DNA from: an uncultured Actinomycetes bacterium
GTDB lineage: Bacteria > Actinomycetota > Actinomycetes > Nanopelagicales > Nanopelagicaceae
DNA: 18,790 bases
Assembly (NCBI GenBank): GCA_903820565.1
Contig: CAIJHZ010000081.1
Span: forward strand, 1-18,790
Direction: 5' to 3'
Shown: positions 1 through 7,800 of the stretch, in pieces
How positions within the stretch are numbered: the first letter of the stretch is position 1
Layout: each line of letters starts with the position of its first letter
Made by a program: the position numbers and the translations under genes
The notes under the pieces: model-generated
What the model was told of the DNA's origin: nothing
What the model saw: the letters and a program-made list of their open reading frames with translations, nothing else
Databases searched by the model: none

Positions 1-1145
1 CCGAGAGCGTCTTTGGAGACTTCCTTGACCGCTATATCCGCATCATTGCGTAGGAGTATCGTACCCATAGTTAGGTCCTGACCAAATATCGCCCCGCCAG
101 AAACATCATTCACATAAATGAGATCTAAACCTTTGGCCTCTAGCTTTCTGCGAGCTTCTTGCAGATGATCCTTAGTTTCAGCGGCAAAGCCTATGATTAT
201 TTGCCTCTTCTTCGTCGCAGAGACTGAAGCCAAAAGGTCAGGATTCTCCTCTAACTCGATGTTCCCTAGTAATGCTTTTTTAATCTTATCTAGTGATAAA
301 TTTTTAGGTCGAGCATCAGCCACCGCTGCACTCATGATCAAGACATCACATAATGGAAATTGCTCTAATAACACCTTGTGCATTTCGGCCGCACTCTCAA
401 CTTTAGAGATTTCCATTCCCCTTAACCCTGAGGTATCGAAATTTGCCGCAATAACATGAACCTGGGCGCCTCGGTTTCGCGCAGCAAGAGCAATCGCTAT
501 CCCCTGCTTGCCCGATGATTTGTTCCCGATAAAGCGGACGGGGTCGATCGCTTCGCGTGTTCCGCCCGCTGTTATCAGTACACGTTTGCCTGTGAGATCC
601 TGAACATTGCCAGTAAGTTGGTCAAACTTATCAATAATAGTTGGAACCTCAGGAAAACGTCCTGGTCCAATGTCATTACCAGTCAAGCGACCTACCTCTG
701 GATCCATAACTACAAATCCACGCGAACGCAATGTTTCGACATTTGAAACTGTTGCAGGATCTAGCCACATAGATGGATGCATAGCTGGCACTAACATCTT
801 TGGAACATCTGATGCCAATACTAAATTAGTGAGAAGATCATCTGCGCGACCAGCTGCCAAACGAGCAATCAAATCAGCGGTAGCAGGAGCAATGAGAAAG
901 AAATCTGCGGAATCAGCCAAAGCGATATGTGGAACGGTGTGAACGTTTTCCCACACTTGAGTATTAACAGGGCGACCAGAGAGAGCTTCCCAGGTCGCTT
1001 TCCCAACGAAATTCAGCGAGGACGGGGTTGGTACGACGGTGATTGAATAGCCGCGATCTTGCAGGCGACGCAACAATTCGCAGGATTTATATGCTGCAAT
1101 TCCGCCACCAACACCGAGTACAACTTCACGGCCGATTAGTGACAT
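1..1145 (-). other. coaBC: CoaBC domain: phosphopantothenoylcysteine decarboxylase / phosphopantothenate-cysteine ligase (partial)
   Basis: CoaBC couples 4'-phosphopantothenate to cysteine (CoaB) and decarboxylates the product with FMN (CoaC). Numbering from M87 of the fusion: the flavoprotein CoaC part is about 1-180, with GVGGGIAAYKS (11-21), the catalytic His in VPHIALADSAD (H73), PAMHPSMW (120-127) and GRLTGNDIGPGR (152-163). The CoaB part follows with GKRVLITAGGTREAIDPVRF (186-205), N208 in FIGNKSSG (205-212), AAVADARP (273-280), the KIKK loop (287-290) and NPDLL (301-305). 381 residues are visible against about 400-410 usually, so only the C-terminal tail is missing. Compared with E. 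coli, the Asn of PAMN is His and the flap Cys is absent; I recall similar motifs in other actinobacterial CoaBCs. No Shine-Dalgarno precedes ATG 1145, so separate translation from it looks unlikely. Confidence 0.93.
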
Positions 1146-1403
1146 TGAAAAGGTTTTAAGCTGTTGGCTCGAGGTTTTCGATTGTGAGAGACCCTCGTTG
1201 ATTTCGCGAAGAGCGATTGAAAGTGGCTTCTCGTGCACATGTGTCTCAACTAGAGGCCCAACGTACTCGAGCAGTCCTTCTCCAAGTTGTGAATAATATG
1301 CGTTGATCTGACGAGCGCGCTTTGCCGCATACAAAACAAGGCTGTACTTAGAACCGCTCTTGTCTAGAAGTTCGTCAATCGGTGGATTCGTAATTCCATC
1401 CAT
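1..1403 (-). CDS. rpoZ-coaBC: RNA polymerase omega subunit - CoaBC fusion protein (3' end outside window)
   Basis: One open frame runs from ATG 1403 to the left edge without a stop: 467 complete codons are visible. Residues 1-69 are RNA polymerase omega, 70-86 a Ser/Gln/Thr/Lys-rich linker, and 87 onward bifunctional CoaBC (phosphopantothenoylcysteine decarboxylase / phosphopantothenate-cysteine ligase, coenzyme A synthesis). I read every codon across the junction: ...ALREINEGLSQSKTSS, then QQLKTFS, then MSLIGREVVL. The start at 1403 has GGGG six bases upstream and matches the actinobacterial omega N-terminus (GITNPPIDELL); an in-frame stop lies upstream near 1447. The gene begins 45 bases after the mIHF-gmk stop. 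In other actinobacteria rpoZ and coaBC are adjacent separate genes, so loss of the rpoZ stop would create this fusion. A single-base sequencing error could also explain it. Domain identities are secure; the fusion is directly visible but unconfirmed. Confidence 0.85.
   Translation of the reverse strand, partial: MDGITNPPIDELLDKSGSKYSLVLYAAKRARQINAYYSQLGEGLLEYVGPLVETHVHEKPLSIALREINEGLSQSKTSSQQLKTFSMSLIGREVVLGVGGGIAAYKSCELLRRLQDRGYSITVVPTPSSLNFVGKATWEALSGRPVNTQVWENVHTVPHIALADSADFFLIAPATADLIARLAAGRADDLLTNLVLASDVPKMLVPAMHPSMWLDPATVSNVETLRSRGFVVMDPEVGRLTGNDIGPGRFPEVPTIIDKFDQLTGNVQDLTGKRVLITAGGTREAIDPVRFIGNKSSGKQGIAIALAARNRGAQVHVIAANFDTSGLRGMEISKVESAAEMHKVLLEQFPLCDVLIMSAAVADARPKNLSLDKIKKALLGNIELEENPDLLASVSATKKRQIIIGFAAETKDHLQEARRKLEAKGLDLIYVNDVSGGAIFGQDLTMGTILLRNDADIAVKEVSKDAL
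1146..1403 (-). other. rpoZ: omega-subunit domain of the fusion (rpoZ part)
   Basis: Omega helps assemble and stabilise RNA polymerase by clasping the beta' C-terminus. The actinobacterial family pattern is clear: GITNPPIDELLDK (residues 3-15), SKYSLVLYAAKRARQINAYY (18-37), LGEGLLEYVGPLV (40-52) and EKPLSIALREI (58-68). The N-terminal tail is shorter than in many relatives, starting almost directly at GITNPP. Family proteins normally stop soon after ALREI; here 17-18 extra codons lead into CoaBC. Several of these (CAA, TCG, TCG, CAA, CAG, TCA) are one substitution from a stop, as expected if former 3' sequence was read through. Confidence 0.9.
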
Positions 1404-1448
1404 GGTTTTCCCCGCTTCATCGATTAATACTGAATTAATGAGTACCTA

Positions 1449-2324
1449 TTAATTATGGGATAACTCTATCAGTTTCCCGACCACGCTCTCGACCTGGTCA
1501 TTGACCAGGATTACATCGAAAAATGATGCTGCGGCAAGCTCTTCTTGAGCCAATTCCAACCGCTCTGCACGTCGTTCGGGGCTATCGGTGCCTCGACCTT
1601 CGAGCCGCGAGACTAGCTCTTCCCACGTTGGCGGCTCTAGAAATACAAGAATCGATTGGGGCAGATGGGCTTTAACTTGTTTAGCCCCTGCGATTTCAAT
1701 CTCCAAGAGAACATTCCTACCAAGCAATAAAGCGTGCTCAACCTTTTCTTGAGGAGTTCCATAACGGTTACCCGCAAATTCGGCCCATTCCAAAAACTCA
1801 TCAGCATTGATCATGCGCGTAAATTCTTCATCACTTACAAAAAAATAGTCATGTCCATCAGCCTCATTACTTCGTGGTTTTCTCGTTGTTGCACTTACGC
1901 TAACCCAGAAATCTCCTGCCTCACGGAGTTTTTTAGCCACAGTACTTTTGCCAACACCACCCGGGCCCGAGAGCACCAATAATTTTCCGGGCTTAATTGC
2001 GTGTTTCGACTTCATAAACTCCTCGCGCAACTGCTTTATCTGAAGACGTCCTAGCCCCTGAATTCTACGGGTAGGTGAGATGTTTAACCGCTCCATCAGT
2101 GACTGTGCTCGAACTTTTCCGACACCTGACAACGACTCTAATAATTCCTTAACTCGCATCTTTGCAATCGCATCTTCATTTTTTGACATTTCCAGAATAG
2201 TGTCAATTGAAATATCGTCATTCTTAATTCTCATTTTGACTTCGGCACGACGTTTTCGTGAGTTAGCCGCTTTGAGCAAAGCCTCTTGACGCTGCTCGGG
2301 TGTTAATTGCGGAGGTAATCCCAT
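1449..2324 (-). CDS. mihF-gmk: mIHF (actinobacterial integration host factor) - guanylate kinase fusion
   Basis: This 291-residue protein joins two normally separate neighbours. Residues 1-103 match actinobacterial IHF, a nucleoid-associated DNA-binding protein: LPPQLTPEQRQEALLKAA (3-20), a basic RKRRAEVKMRIK stretch (23-34) and a helix-hairpin-helix-like LLESLSGVGKVRA (61-73), ending at REEF, where the free protein normally ends. Residues 104-291 are a complete guanylate kinase (GMP + ATP to GDP + ADP): P-loop GPGGVGKST (120-128), GMP-binding SATTRKPR (144-151) and DGHDYFF (156-162), FLEWAEF (177-183), GNRYGTP (185-191), LLEIEIAGAKQV (206-217) and lid RLEGRGTDSPE (240-250). The family's usual EID motif is EIE here. 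The start matches mIHF N-termini, though its Shine-Dalgarno is weak. The gene lies 21 bases after pyrF. Fused forms may exist in other actinobacteria; I could not check. Confidence 0.93.
   Translation of the reverse strand: MGLPPQLTPEQRQEALLKAANSRKRRAEVKMRIKNDDISIDTILEMSKNEDAIAKMRVKELLESLSGVGKVRAQSLMERLNISPTRRIQGLGRLQIKQLREEFMKSKHAIKPGKLLVLSGPGGVGKSTVAKKLREAGDFWVSVSATTRKPRSNEADGHDYFFVSDEEFTRMINADEFLEWAEFAGNRYGTPQEKVEHALLLGRNVLLEIEIAGAKQVKAHLPQSILVFLEPPTWEELVSRLEGRGTDSPERRAERLELAQEELAAASFFDVILVNDQVESVVGKLIELSHN
2013..2024 (-). promoter_or_regulatory. possible internal ribosome binding site and start for free guanylate kinase
   Basis: At the mIHF-Gmk junction the minus strand reads GAGGAG (2024-2019), TTT, then ATG (2015-2013), which is Met104 in the same frame as the fusion. 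Starting here would give a 188-residue guanylate kinase of ordinary family length. The spacer of 3 bases is shorter than optimal, so initiation may be weak. It could instead be a relic of the time when gmk was a separate gene whose ribosome site lay in the end of mihF. Confidence 0.45.
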
Positions 2325-2345
2325 ATGCGAAATCTAGCCCTTAAG

Positions 2346-3047
2346 CTAGATGAGTGAGGCTGATATTTCTGCGGCGCGATCCCGCATAGCAGCAGCGCCT
2401 AGGGTCCATCGCTGAGTTATTGGACGACCGATCACAACCAAGTTCGCCCCATTATCAATAGCAGCTTTCGGTGTCATCGTGCGTGCTTGATCATCACTAT
2501 CGGCGGAATCTGCTGGGCGGACTCCAGGAGTGATAATGATGGGCGCAGCACCAACTGCCGAACGTATGGCGCTAATTTCCAAAGGGGAACAAACAATTGC
2601 AGTTGCACCAGAGGCGACAGCCAATGTTGCTAGTCCAACTGCTGAATCAAGCGCGTTGTCTTTAAATCCAATCGTATGTACATCTGCTTCTGACAATGAG
2701 GTCAGAATCGTGACACCAGTTATGTGAGTCTCTGACGAGGCTTCAACCGCTGCTTTGATCATCGCGGAACTACCTGAAGCATGAACCGTTAAATACCGAG
2801 GCGATAGGTGTGAGACAGCTTGGGCTGCTCCTCGAACCGTGTGCGGAATATCGTGCAACTTTAGATCAAGAAAAATATCAGAATCTGTCACATCCTTTAT
2901 TGCTGCGACACCGTCACTTCCAAAACTTAAAAAGAATTCCAAACCAAGTTTGTACACTGACACATACTCCTGCGTCGCCCTAACCCATTCAACAGCGGTT
3001 GCTAAATCGGGTGTATCGACAGCCAAGACAATTGGTGCTTTAGGCAT
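2346..3047 (-). CDS. pyrF: orotidine 5'-phosphate decarboxylase, type 1
   Basis: PyrF decarboxylates OMP to UMP, the last step of de novo pyrimidine synthesis. The 233-residue protein carries the charged catalytic network: D11 in LAVDTPD, K33 in VYKLGLEFF, and DLKLHDIP (61-68) with D61, K63 and D66. TVHASG (87-92), ITPGVRP (172-178), RTMTPKAAI (189-197) and VIGRPIT (205-211) supply the phosphate- and base-binding loops. The frame is open further upstream, but ATG 3047 is chosen because GGAG lies 7 bases before it (3055-3058) and the protein then begins MPKAPIVLAVD as in the family. It overlaps the end of pyrD by 8 bases (ATGCCTAA). Length and DLKLHDIP place it in the short type 1 group, not the longer type 2 form of Mycobacterium and Streptomyces. 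Confidence 0.96.
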   Translation of the reverse strand: MPKAPIVLAVDTPDLATAVEWVRATQEYVSVYKLGLEFFLSFGSDGVAAIKDVTDSDIFLDLKLHDIPHTVRGAAQAVSHLSPRYLTVHASGSSAMIKAAVEASSETHITGVTILTSLSEADVHTIGFKDNALDSAVGLATLAVASGATAIVCSPLEISAIRSAVGAAPIIITPGVRPADSADSDDQARTMTPKAAIDNGANLVVIGRPITQRWTLGAAAMRDRAAEISASLI

Positions 3048-3990
3048 TTGGATTCTCCGGTTCTGGACGGTGTGCGTAACCAATTGCTTGCTTAAGTGAA
3101 GTGAAACCACGATCGATGAGTAATTGCTTCAATTCATTCTGAATTTTCATAATTGCTGTTGGGTTTCCAAAACTTGCAGTGCCAATTGATACACCACTTG
3201 CACCAGCCAAAATCATCTCTAGAGCATCCTTGCCATGTGCGACTCCACCCATTCCTAGAATCGGAATATTCGGAAGTGCTGCGTGTACTTGATACACAGC
3301 ACGGACGGCAATCGGTCTTATGGCTGGTCCCGACAATCCACCAGTTTTTCCTCCTAAATGAGGACGCATAGTGTCAACGTTAATTACCATTCCCAGGACT
3401 GTGTTAATTAGCGCTAAACCATCTGCACCAGCATCAACCACTCCGCGAGCGATAGAAACCAAATCAGTAACATCTGGCGATAACTTCGCAATTATTGGAA
3501 GCTCTCCCCCAATTGTGCGACGGACTCCGTCTATAACTCGACGAGATGCTTCCGGATCACATGCAAAAACTAAGCCTCGGTTCTCTACATTGGGACAGGA
3601 AATATTGACCTCAATGGCGCTAATGCCCGAAACAGATCGCAATTTCCTCGCCAAGGTCGAATACTCTTCGACCGTTTCACCAGCAATCGAAACGATGATG
3701 CGAGCCTTTTGTTCTACTAAATAAGGAATGTCCTTGGCAATGAAGGCGTCAATGCCTGGCCCTTGTAATCCTATGGAATTCAACATGCCACTTGGTGTCT
3801 CTGCCATACGTGGAGTTGGGCGCCCATTTCGCGCCTTTGACATGACCGATTTTGTGACTACTCCACCCATTTCACGCAAAGGAAAAAATTGCGCTAGCTC
3901 GCGACCGGAACTGGCACATCCACTTGCAGTGAAGGTTGGAGCTGGAAACCAGGTGTTTCCAATAGTGGTGGAAAAATCAAGAGTGCTCAT
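3040..3990 (-). CDS. pyrD: dihydroorotate dehydrogenase, class 1B catalytic subunit
   Basis: PyrD oxidises dihydroorotate to orotate using FMN; in class 1B enzymes electrons pass to the PyrK partner and then NAD+. The 316-residue protein has ASGCASSGRE (22-31), K47 in VVTKSV, NSIGLQGPG (71-79), VNISCPN (128-134) with C132 as the catalytic base (Cys marks class 1, Ser class 2), AKLSPD (168-173), NTVLG (196-200), GGLSGPAI (217-224) and GMGGV (246-250). There is no N-terminal membrane helix as in class 2. ATG 3990 is chosen because it overlaps the pyrK stop as ATGA and gives a family-like N-terminus; an in-frame ATG at 4014 would overlap pyrK by 28 bases. The adjacent pyrK confirms class 1B. Confidence 0.95.
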   Translation of the reverse strand: MSTLDFSTTIGNTWFPAPTFTASGCASSGRELAQFFPLREMGGVVTKSVMSKARNGRPTPRMAETPSGMLNSIGLQGPGIDAFIAKDIPYLVEQKARIIVSIAGETVEEYSTLARKLRSVSGISAIEVNISCPNVENRGLVFACDPEASRRVIDGVRRTIGGELPIIAKLSPDVTDLVSIARGVVDAGADGLALINTVLGMVINVDTMRPHLGGKTGGLSGPAIRPIAVRAVYQVHAALPNIPILGMGGVAHGKDALEMILAGASGVSIGTASFGNPTAIMKIQNELKQLLIDRGFTSLKQAIGYAHRPEPENPNA

Positions 3991-4823
3991 AGTTGTTTTC
4001 CAACCATATTCCATTGCACCTTAGAGCCATACATAACTGGACCATCAATACATGATCGAAGCATTGATATCGATCCATCATCCTGTGCCACCGGTAATAC
4101 ACACGTCATACACACACCAATGCCACACGCCATTGCTTCTTCGACCGCGCATTGATGAACAACCGAAAGAGAGTCCGTTATTGTCGTGATTGCAGACAAC
4201 ATAGGCATCGGTCCACAGGAATAGACAACGGCTATATCTAGATCCTTTATGATTTCTGCAATCGGATCGGTGACGCGGCCTGCCAGTCCCATGGAACCGT
4301 CTTCTGTGTAAATGCGCATGGAGTTAACCGCCCTCTTACCCTCCATGGGCGCATATATTTTCGAAGCGGTGCTTGCACCCAACAACATGTCTACTCTGCA
4401 GCCTCGTGCGTTGAGAACCTCAGCTAATCCAAATAAAGGAGCAGATCCGTACCCTCCGCCAACCAATAAAACTGATACCGGTTCTGTCGGAATTCCAAAA
4501 GCTGTTCCGAGAGGCGCAACAATGTCGAGAACTACCCCTTCGCCTTGTGCGCACAGCCACTTACTACCTTGACCGTGTGGAGCAACAATCAGTTCCATCG
4601 TTCCACCAAAGGTAGAACTAATGGATACACGCGATATAGCAAAAGCACGTCTAAGAACCATGCTTGATGAATCGCCACCAACATTTATAGCTACGAAATT
4701 GCCAGGTTTACATGATGCAGCGAGATCGCCTACATTAATTATGAGTTGTTGATACTGGCCAACTCTCTTGTTACTGACAATAGGTGCCAATACCTGTTGT
4801 GCACTTCTATTTATTTGTGACAT
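3987..4823 (-). CDS. pyrK: dihydroorotate dehydrogenase electron transfer subunit
   Basis: PyrK carries FAD and a 2Fe-2S cluster and passes electrons from the PyrD FMN to NAD+. The 278-residue protein is a ferredoxin-reductase-like fold: GNFVAINV (41-48), a flavin-binding RRAFAISRV (58-66) in place of the usual RRPISI, the nucleotide loop VGGGYGSAPL (121-130) and the YSCGPMPML (201-209) motif. The C-terminal cluster motif is intact: C233, C238, C241 and C258 (C-x4-C-x2-C-x16-C). ATG 4823 directly follows the carB TAG with no gap, and pyrD overlaps the 3' end by 4 bases, so the three are probably translationally coupled. Loss of the conserved Pro-Ile in the FAD motif is a small oddity. Confidence 0.94.
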   Translation of the reverse strand: MSQINRSAQQVLAPIVSNKRVGQYQQLIINVGDLAASCKPGNFVAINVGGDSSSMVLRRAFAISRVSISSTFGGTMELIVAPHGQGSKWLCAQGEGVVLDIVAPLGTAFGIPTEPVSVLLVGGGYGSAPLFGLAEVLNARGCRVDMLLGASTASKIYAPMEGKRAVNSMRIYTEDGSMGLAGRVTDPIAEIIKDLDIAVVYSCGPMPMLSAITTITDSLSVVHQCAVEEAMACGIGVCMTCVLPVAQDDGSISMLRSCIDGPVMYGSKVQWNMVGKQL

Positions 4824-7800
4824 CTACGCTAACCATTCTTGCAAAGACTTGATACTTAATGGATTATTTTGTAGGAAAGAGATCGCATCAACAGCGGCGC
4901 TAAAACCTGCGGTCGTAGTTATACATGGAATTGATCGTTGGACGGCTGCCGTTCTAATAGCCCAACCATCTGCTCGTGTTCCACGACCTACTGGAGTATT
5001 GATAACTAAATCAATTTCTCCTGCGTTGATTATGTCAACGATTGTCTTTTCGCCCATAGAACCAGTTCCCTCAGAGTTTTTACGAACTGTAGTGCACTCT
5101 ATGCCGTACTTTTGAAGAAAGAGGGCAGTTCCTTCGGTTGCCAAGATATGAAACCCTAGATCCGAAAATCCTTTTGCCGGTTCTATTCCAGTGGCCTTGT
5201 CTTTGTCTGCTAAAGAAATGAATACAGTCCCAGACTTTGGTAGTGGACCGAATGCGGCGATCTGGCTTTTTGCGTAACTTTCACCAAAGGTTGGAGAGAT
5301 TCCCATGACTTCACCGGTAGAGCGCATCTCTGGTCCCAATACAGCGTCAACACCTCTGCCATCGGTCCTGCGAAAACGGTTCCACGGAAGGACAGCTTCC
5401 TTTACCGAAACTCCACGCGCAATCCCATCTCTGCTAGCTGGAAGTAAGCCTTCTGTCCGCAACTCGGCAATTGTGGAACCAACAGAGATCCTTGCTGCCG
5501 CTTTCGCTAAAGGCACTCCAGTTGCTTTACTAACAAAGGGGACGGTTCGTGAAGCTCGTGGATTGGCTTCAAGAACATAAAGTGTGTTGTCGGCAATCGC
5601 AAACTGGATATTAATCAATCCAAGAACATCGACGCCACGAGCGATCTTTTCGGTAGCTACTCTAATTTCATCCCATTGCTCTGGCGTCACTGTCATGGAC
5701 GGTAATACACACGCGCTATCACCACTGTGAATGCCTGCTTCCTCGATATGTTCCATCACTCCCCCAAGAAAGAGCTCCTGTCCATCAAAGAGTGCATCGA
5801 CATCAATTTCAATGGCATTATCTAAGAATCTGTCTACCAAAACGGGACGATCTGGAGTTATATCAGTTGCCCGCGCAATAAATCCACCTAGCGCCCCATC
5901 ATCATAAACAATTTCCATCCCTCGGCCACCTAGTACAAATGAGGGACGAACGAGAACTGGGTAACCAATGTCATGAGCGATGGTCGTTGCTTCTAGTTGA
6001 GAAGAAGCCATTCCAAACTTAGGTGCCGTGAGACCTTGCTCGGCAAGAATGTTTCCAAATGCTCCGCGTTCCTCTGCTAAGTTAATTGCATCTGGTGAAG
6101 TACCCAAAATAGTGACGCCATTCTCATGTAACCCAGAGGCAAGGCCCAATGGCGTCTGTCCACCTAATTGTGTAATCACACCAAGTACTGGTCCCGCCAA
6201 AGTTTCCGCGTGCACAACTTCAAGCACATCCTCAAGGGTGAGTGGCTCGAAATACAATCTATTACTAGTGTCGTAATCCGTCGAAACAGTTTCGGGATTG
6301 CAGTTAATCATGATTGTTTCAAAGCCTGCTTCTCGCAATGCAAAAGATGCGTGTACGCATGAATAATCAAACTCAATTCCTTGACCAATACGGTTGGGCC
6401 CACTTCCTAAAATAATGATCGCCGGAGTGGTTCGGGGACGTACTTCCGTTTCCTCTTCATAACTCGAGTAGTGATAAGGAGTAAACGCTTCGAACTCGGC
6501 TGCACATGTGTCAACAGTTTTATACACTGGCCGAATACCTAAATGATGTCGGGCTTTACGCACCTCTTCCTCAGTAACACCTCGCAATTGAGCTATTTGC
6601 GAATCTGAAAAGCCTTGAGATTTTGCTGCACGCAAGATCTCTCTTGATAGCTCGCCAGGTTGTGCGATCACAGTTGCTTGTTCATTTATAACTTCGATTT
6701 GTCTCAAGTACCAACGATCAATTTTGGTTGTTTCATACACTTGATCAATACTGGCACCTGCCCACATCGCCTTTTGGACCTGCTGTAATCGATACTCAGT
6801 CGGGATCTTCATTGATTGCACAAGAGATGACAATTCAGATTCAGTAATAACAGGCCACGAGAAAATCGCTTCTTTGCGCTCAAGGGATCGAAGCGCCTTC
6901 ATAAGAGCTTCAGAAAATGAGCGGCCAATAGCCATTGCTTCGCCAACGCTCTTCATTGTTGTGGTTAGCCGTGGATCCGCATCTGCAAATTTTTCGAATG
7001 CAAAACGAGGAACCTTAACAACCACATAGTCCAAGGTCGGTTCGAACGAAGCTGGTGTGACCTGTGTAATGTCATTTTGAATCTCATCGAGCGTATATCC
7101 AATTGCTAACTTTGTTGCAATCTTTGCGATAGGAAATCCAGTTGCCTTGGACGCAAGAGCACTCGAACGTGAAACACGTGGATTCATTTCAATCACGATT
7201 ATGCGACCATTATCGGGGTTGACCGCAAACTGAATGTTACATCCGCCGGTATCGACGCCAACTTCTCGGATGATGTCCATCGAGAGATCACGTAACTTTT
7301 GATACTCAACATCAGTCAAAGTCATAGCTGGTGCAACAGTTATTGAATCACCCGTATGAACGCCCATAGGATCTAGGTTTTCGATAGAACAAACAATTAC
7401 AACGTTATCTTTTCGATCTCGCATAACTTCAAGTTCATACTCTTTCCAGCCAATAATCGACTCTTCCAGTAGTACCTCTGAAGTCGGACTATGACGCAAA
7501 CCAGCACCAGCAATTTGTCGGAGTTCTGCTTCATCGAACGCGATTCCTGAACCAAGGCCACCCATCGTAAAAGATGGTCGCACAACCACTGGGTACTTTA
7601 AAACAACTACTGCTTCCATGATTTCTTCCATCGTGTGACAGATTTTGGATCGCGCAGATTCTCCGCCTACCTTTTCAACAATGCCACGGAAGAGTTCGCG
7701 ATTCTCACCGCGATTAATCGCATCTACATCCGCGCCAATAAGTCGCACACCATATTTTTTCAAGGTTCCGCGCTCGTACAGACCAATAGCTGCGTTCAAT

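Noticed and set aside
193..942. Two plus-strand open frames (193-459 and 607-942)
   Set aside because: They lie antisense to the strongly conserved CoaBC frame, show no recognisable motif and have no ribosome site; they are shadows.
1146..1160. A separate coaBC start at ATG 1145 with its own ribosome site
   Set aside because: The bases upstream show no purine-rich Shine-Dalgarno and the omega frame reads straight through, so I annotate one fused gene and keep the split as the main alternative.
3048..3110. Upstream extension of pyrF to 3110
   Set aside because: It would overlap pyrD by about 70 bases with residues unlike PyrF; ATG 3047 has GGAG at 7 bases and a family-like N-terminus.
3371..4024. 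Plus-strand frames of 98-117 codons opposite pyrD
   Set aside because: Antisense shadows of pyrD, which has a complete set of catalytic motifs; the translations look like random low-complexity sequence.
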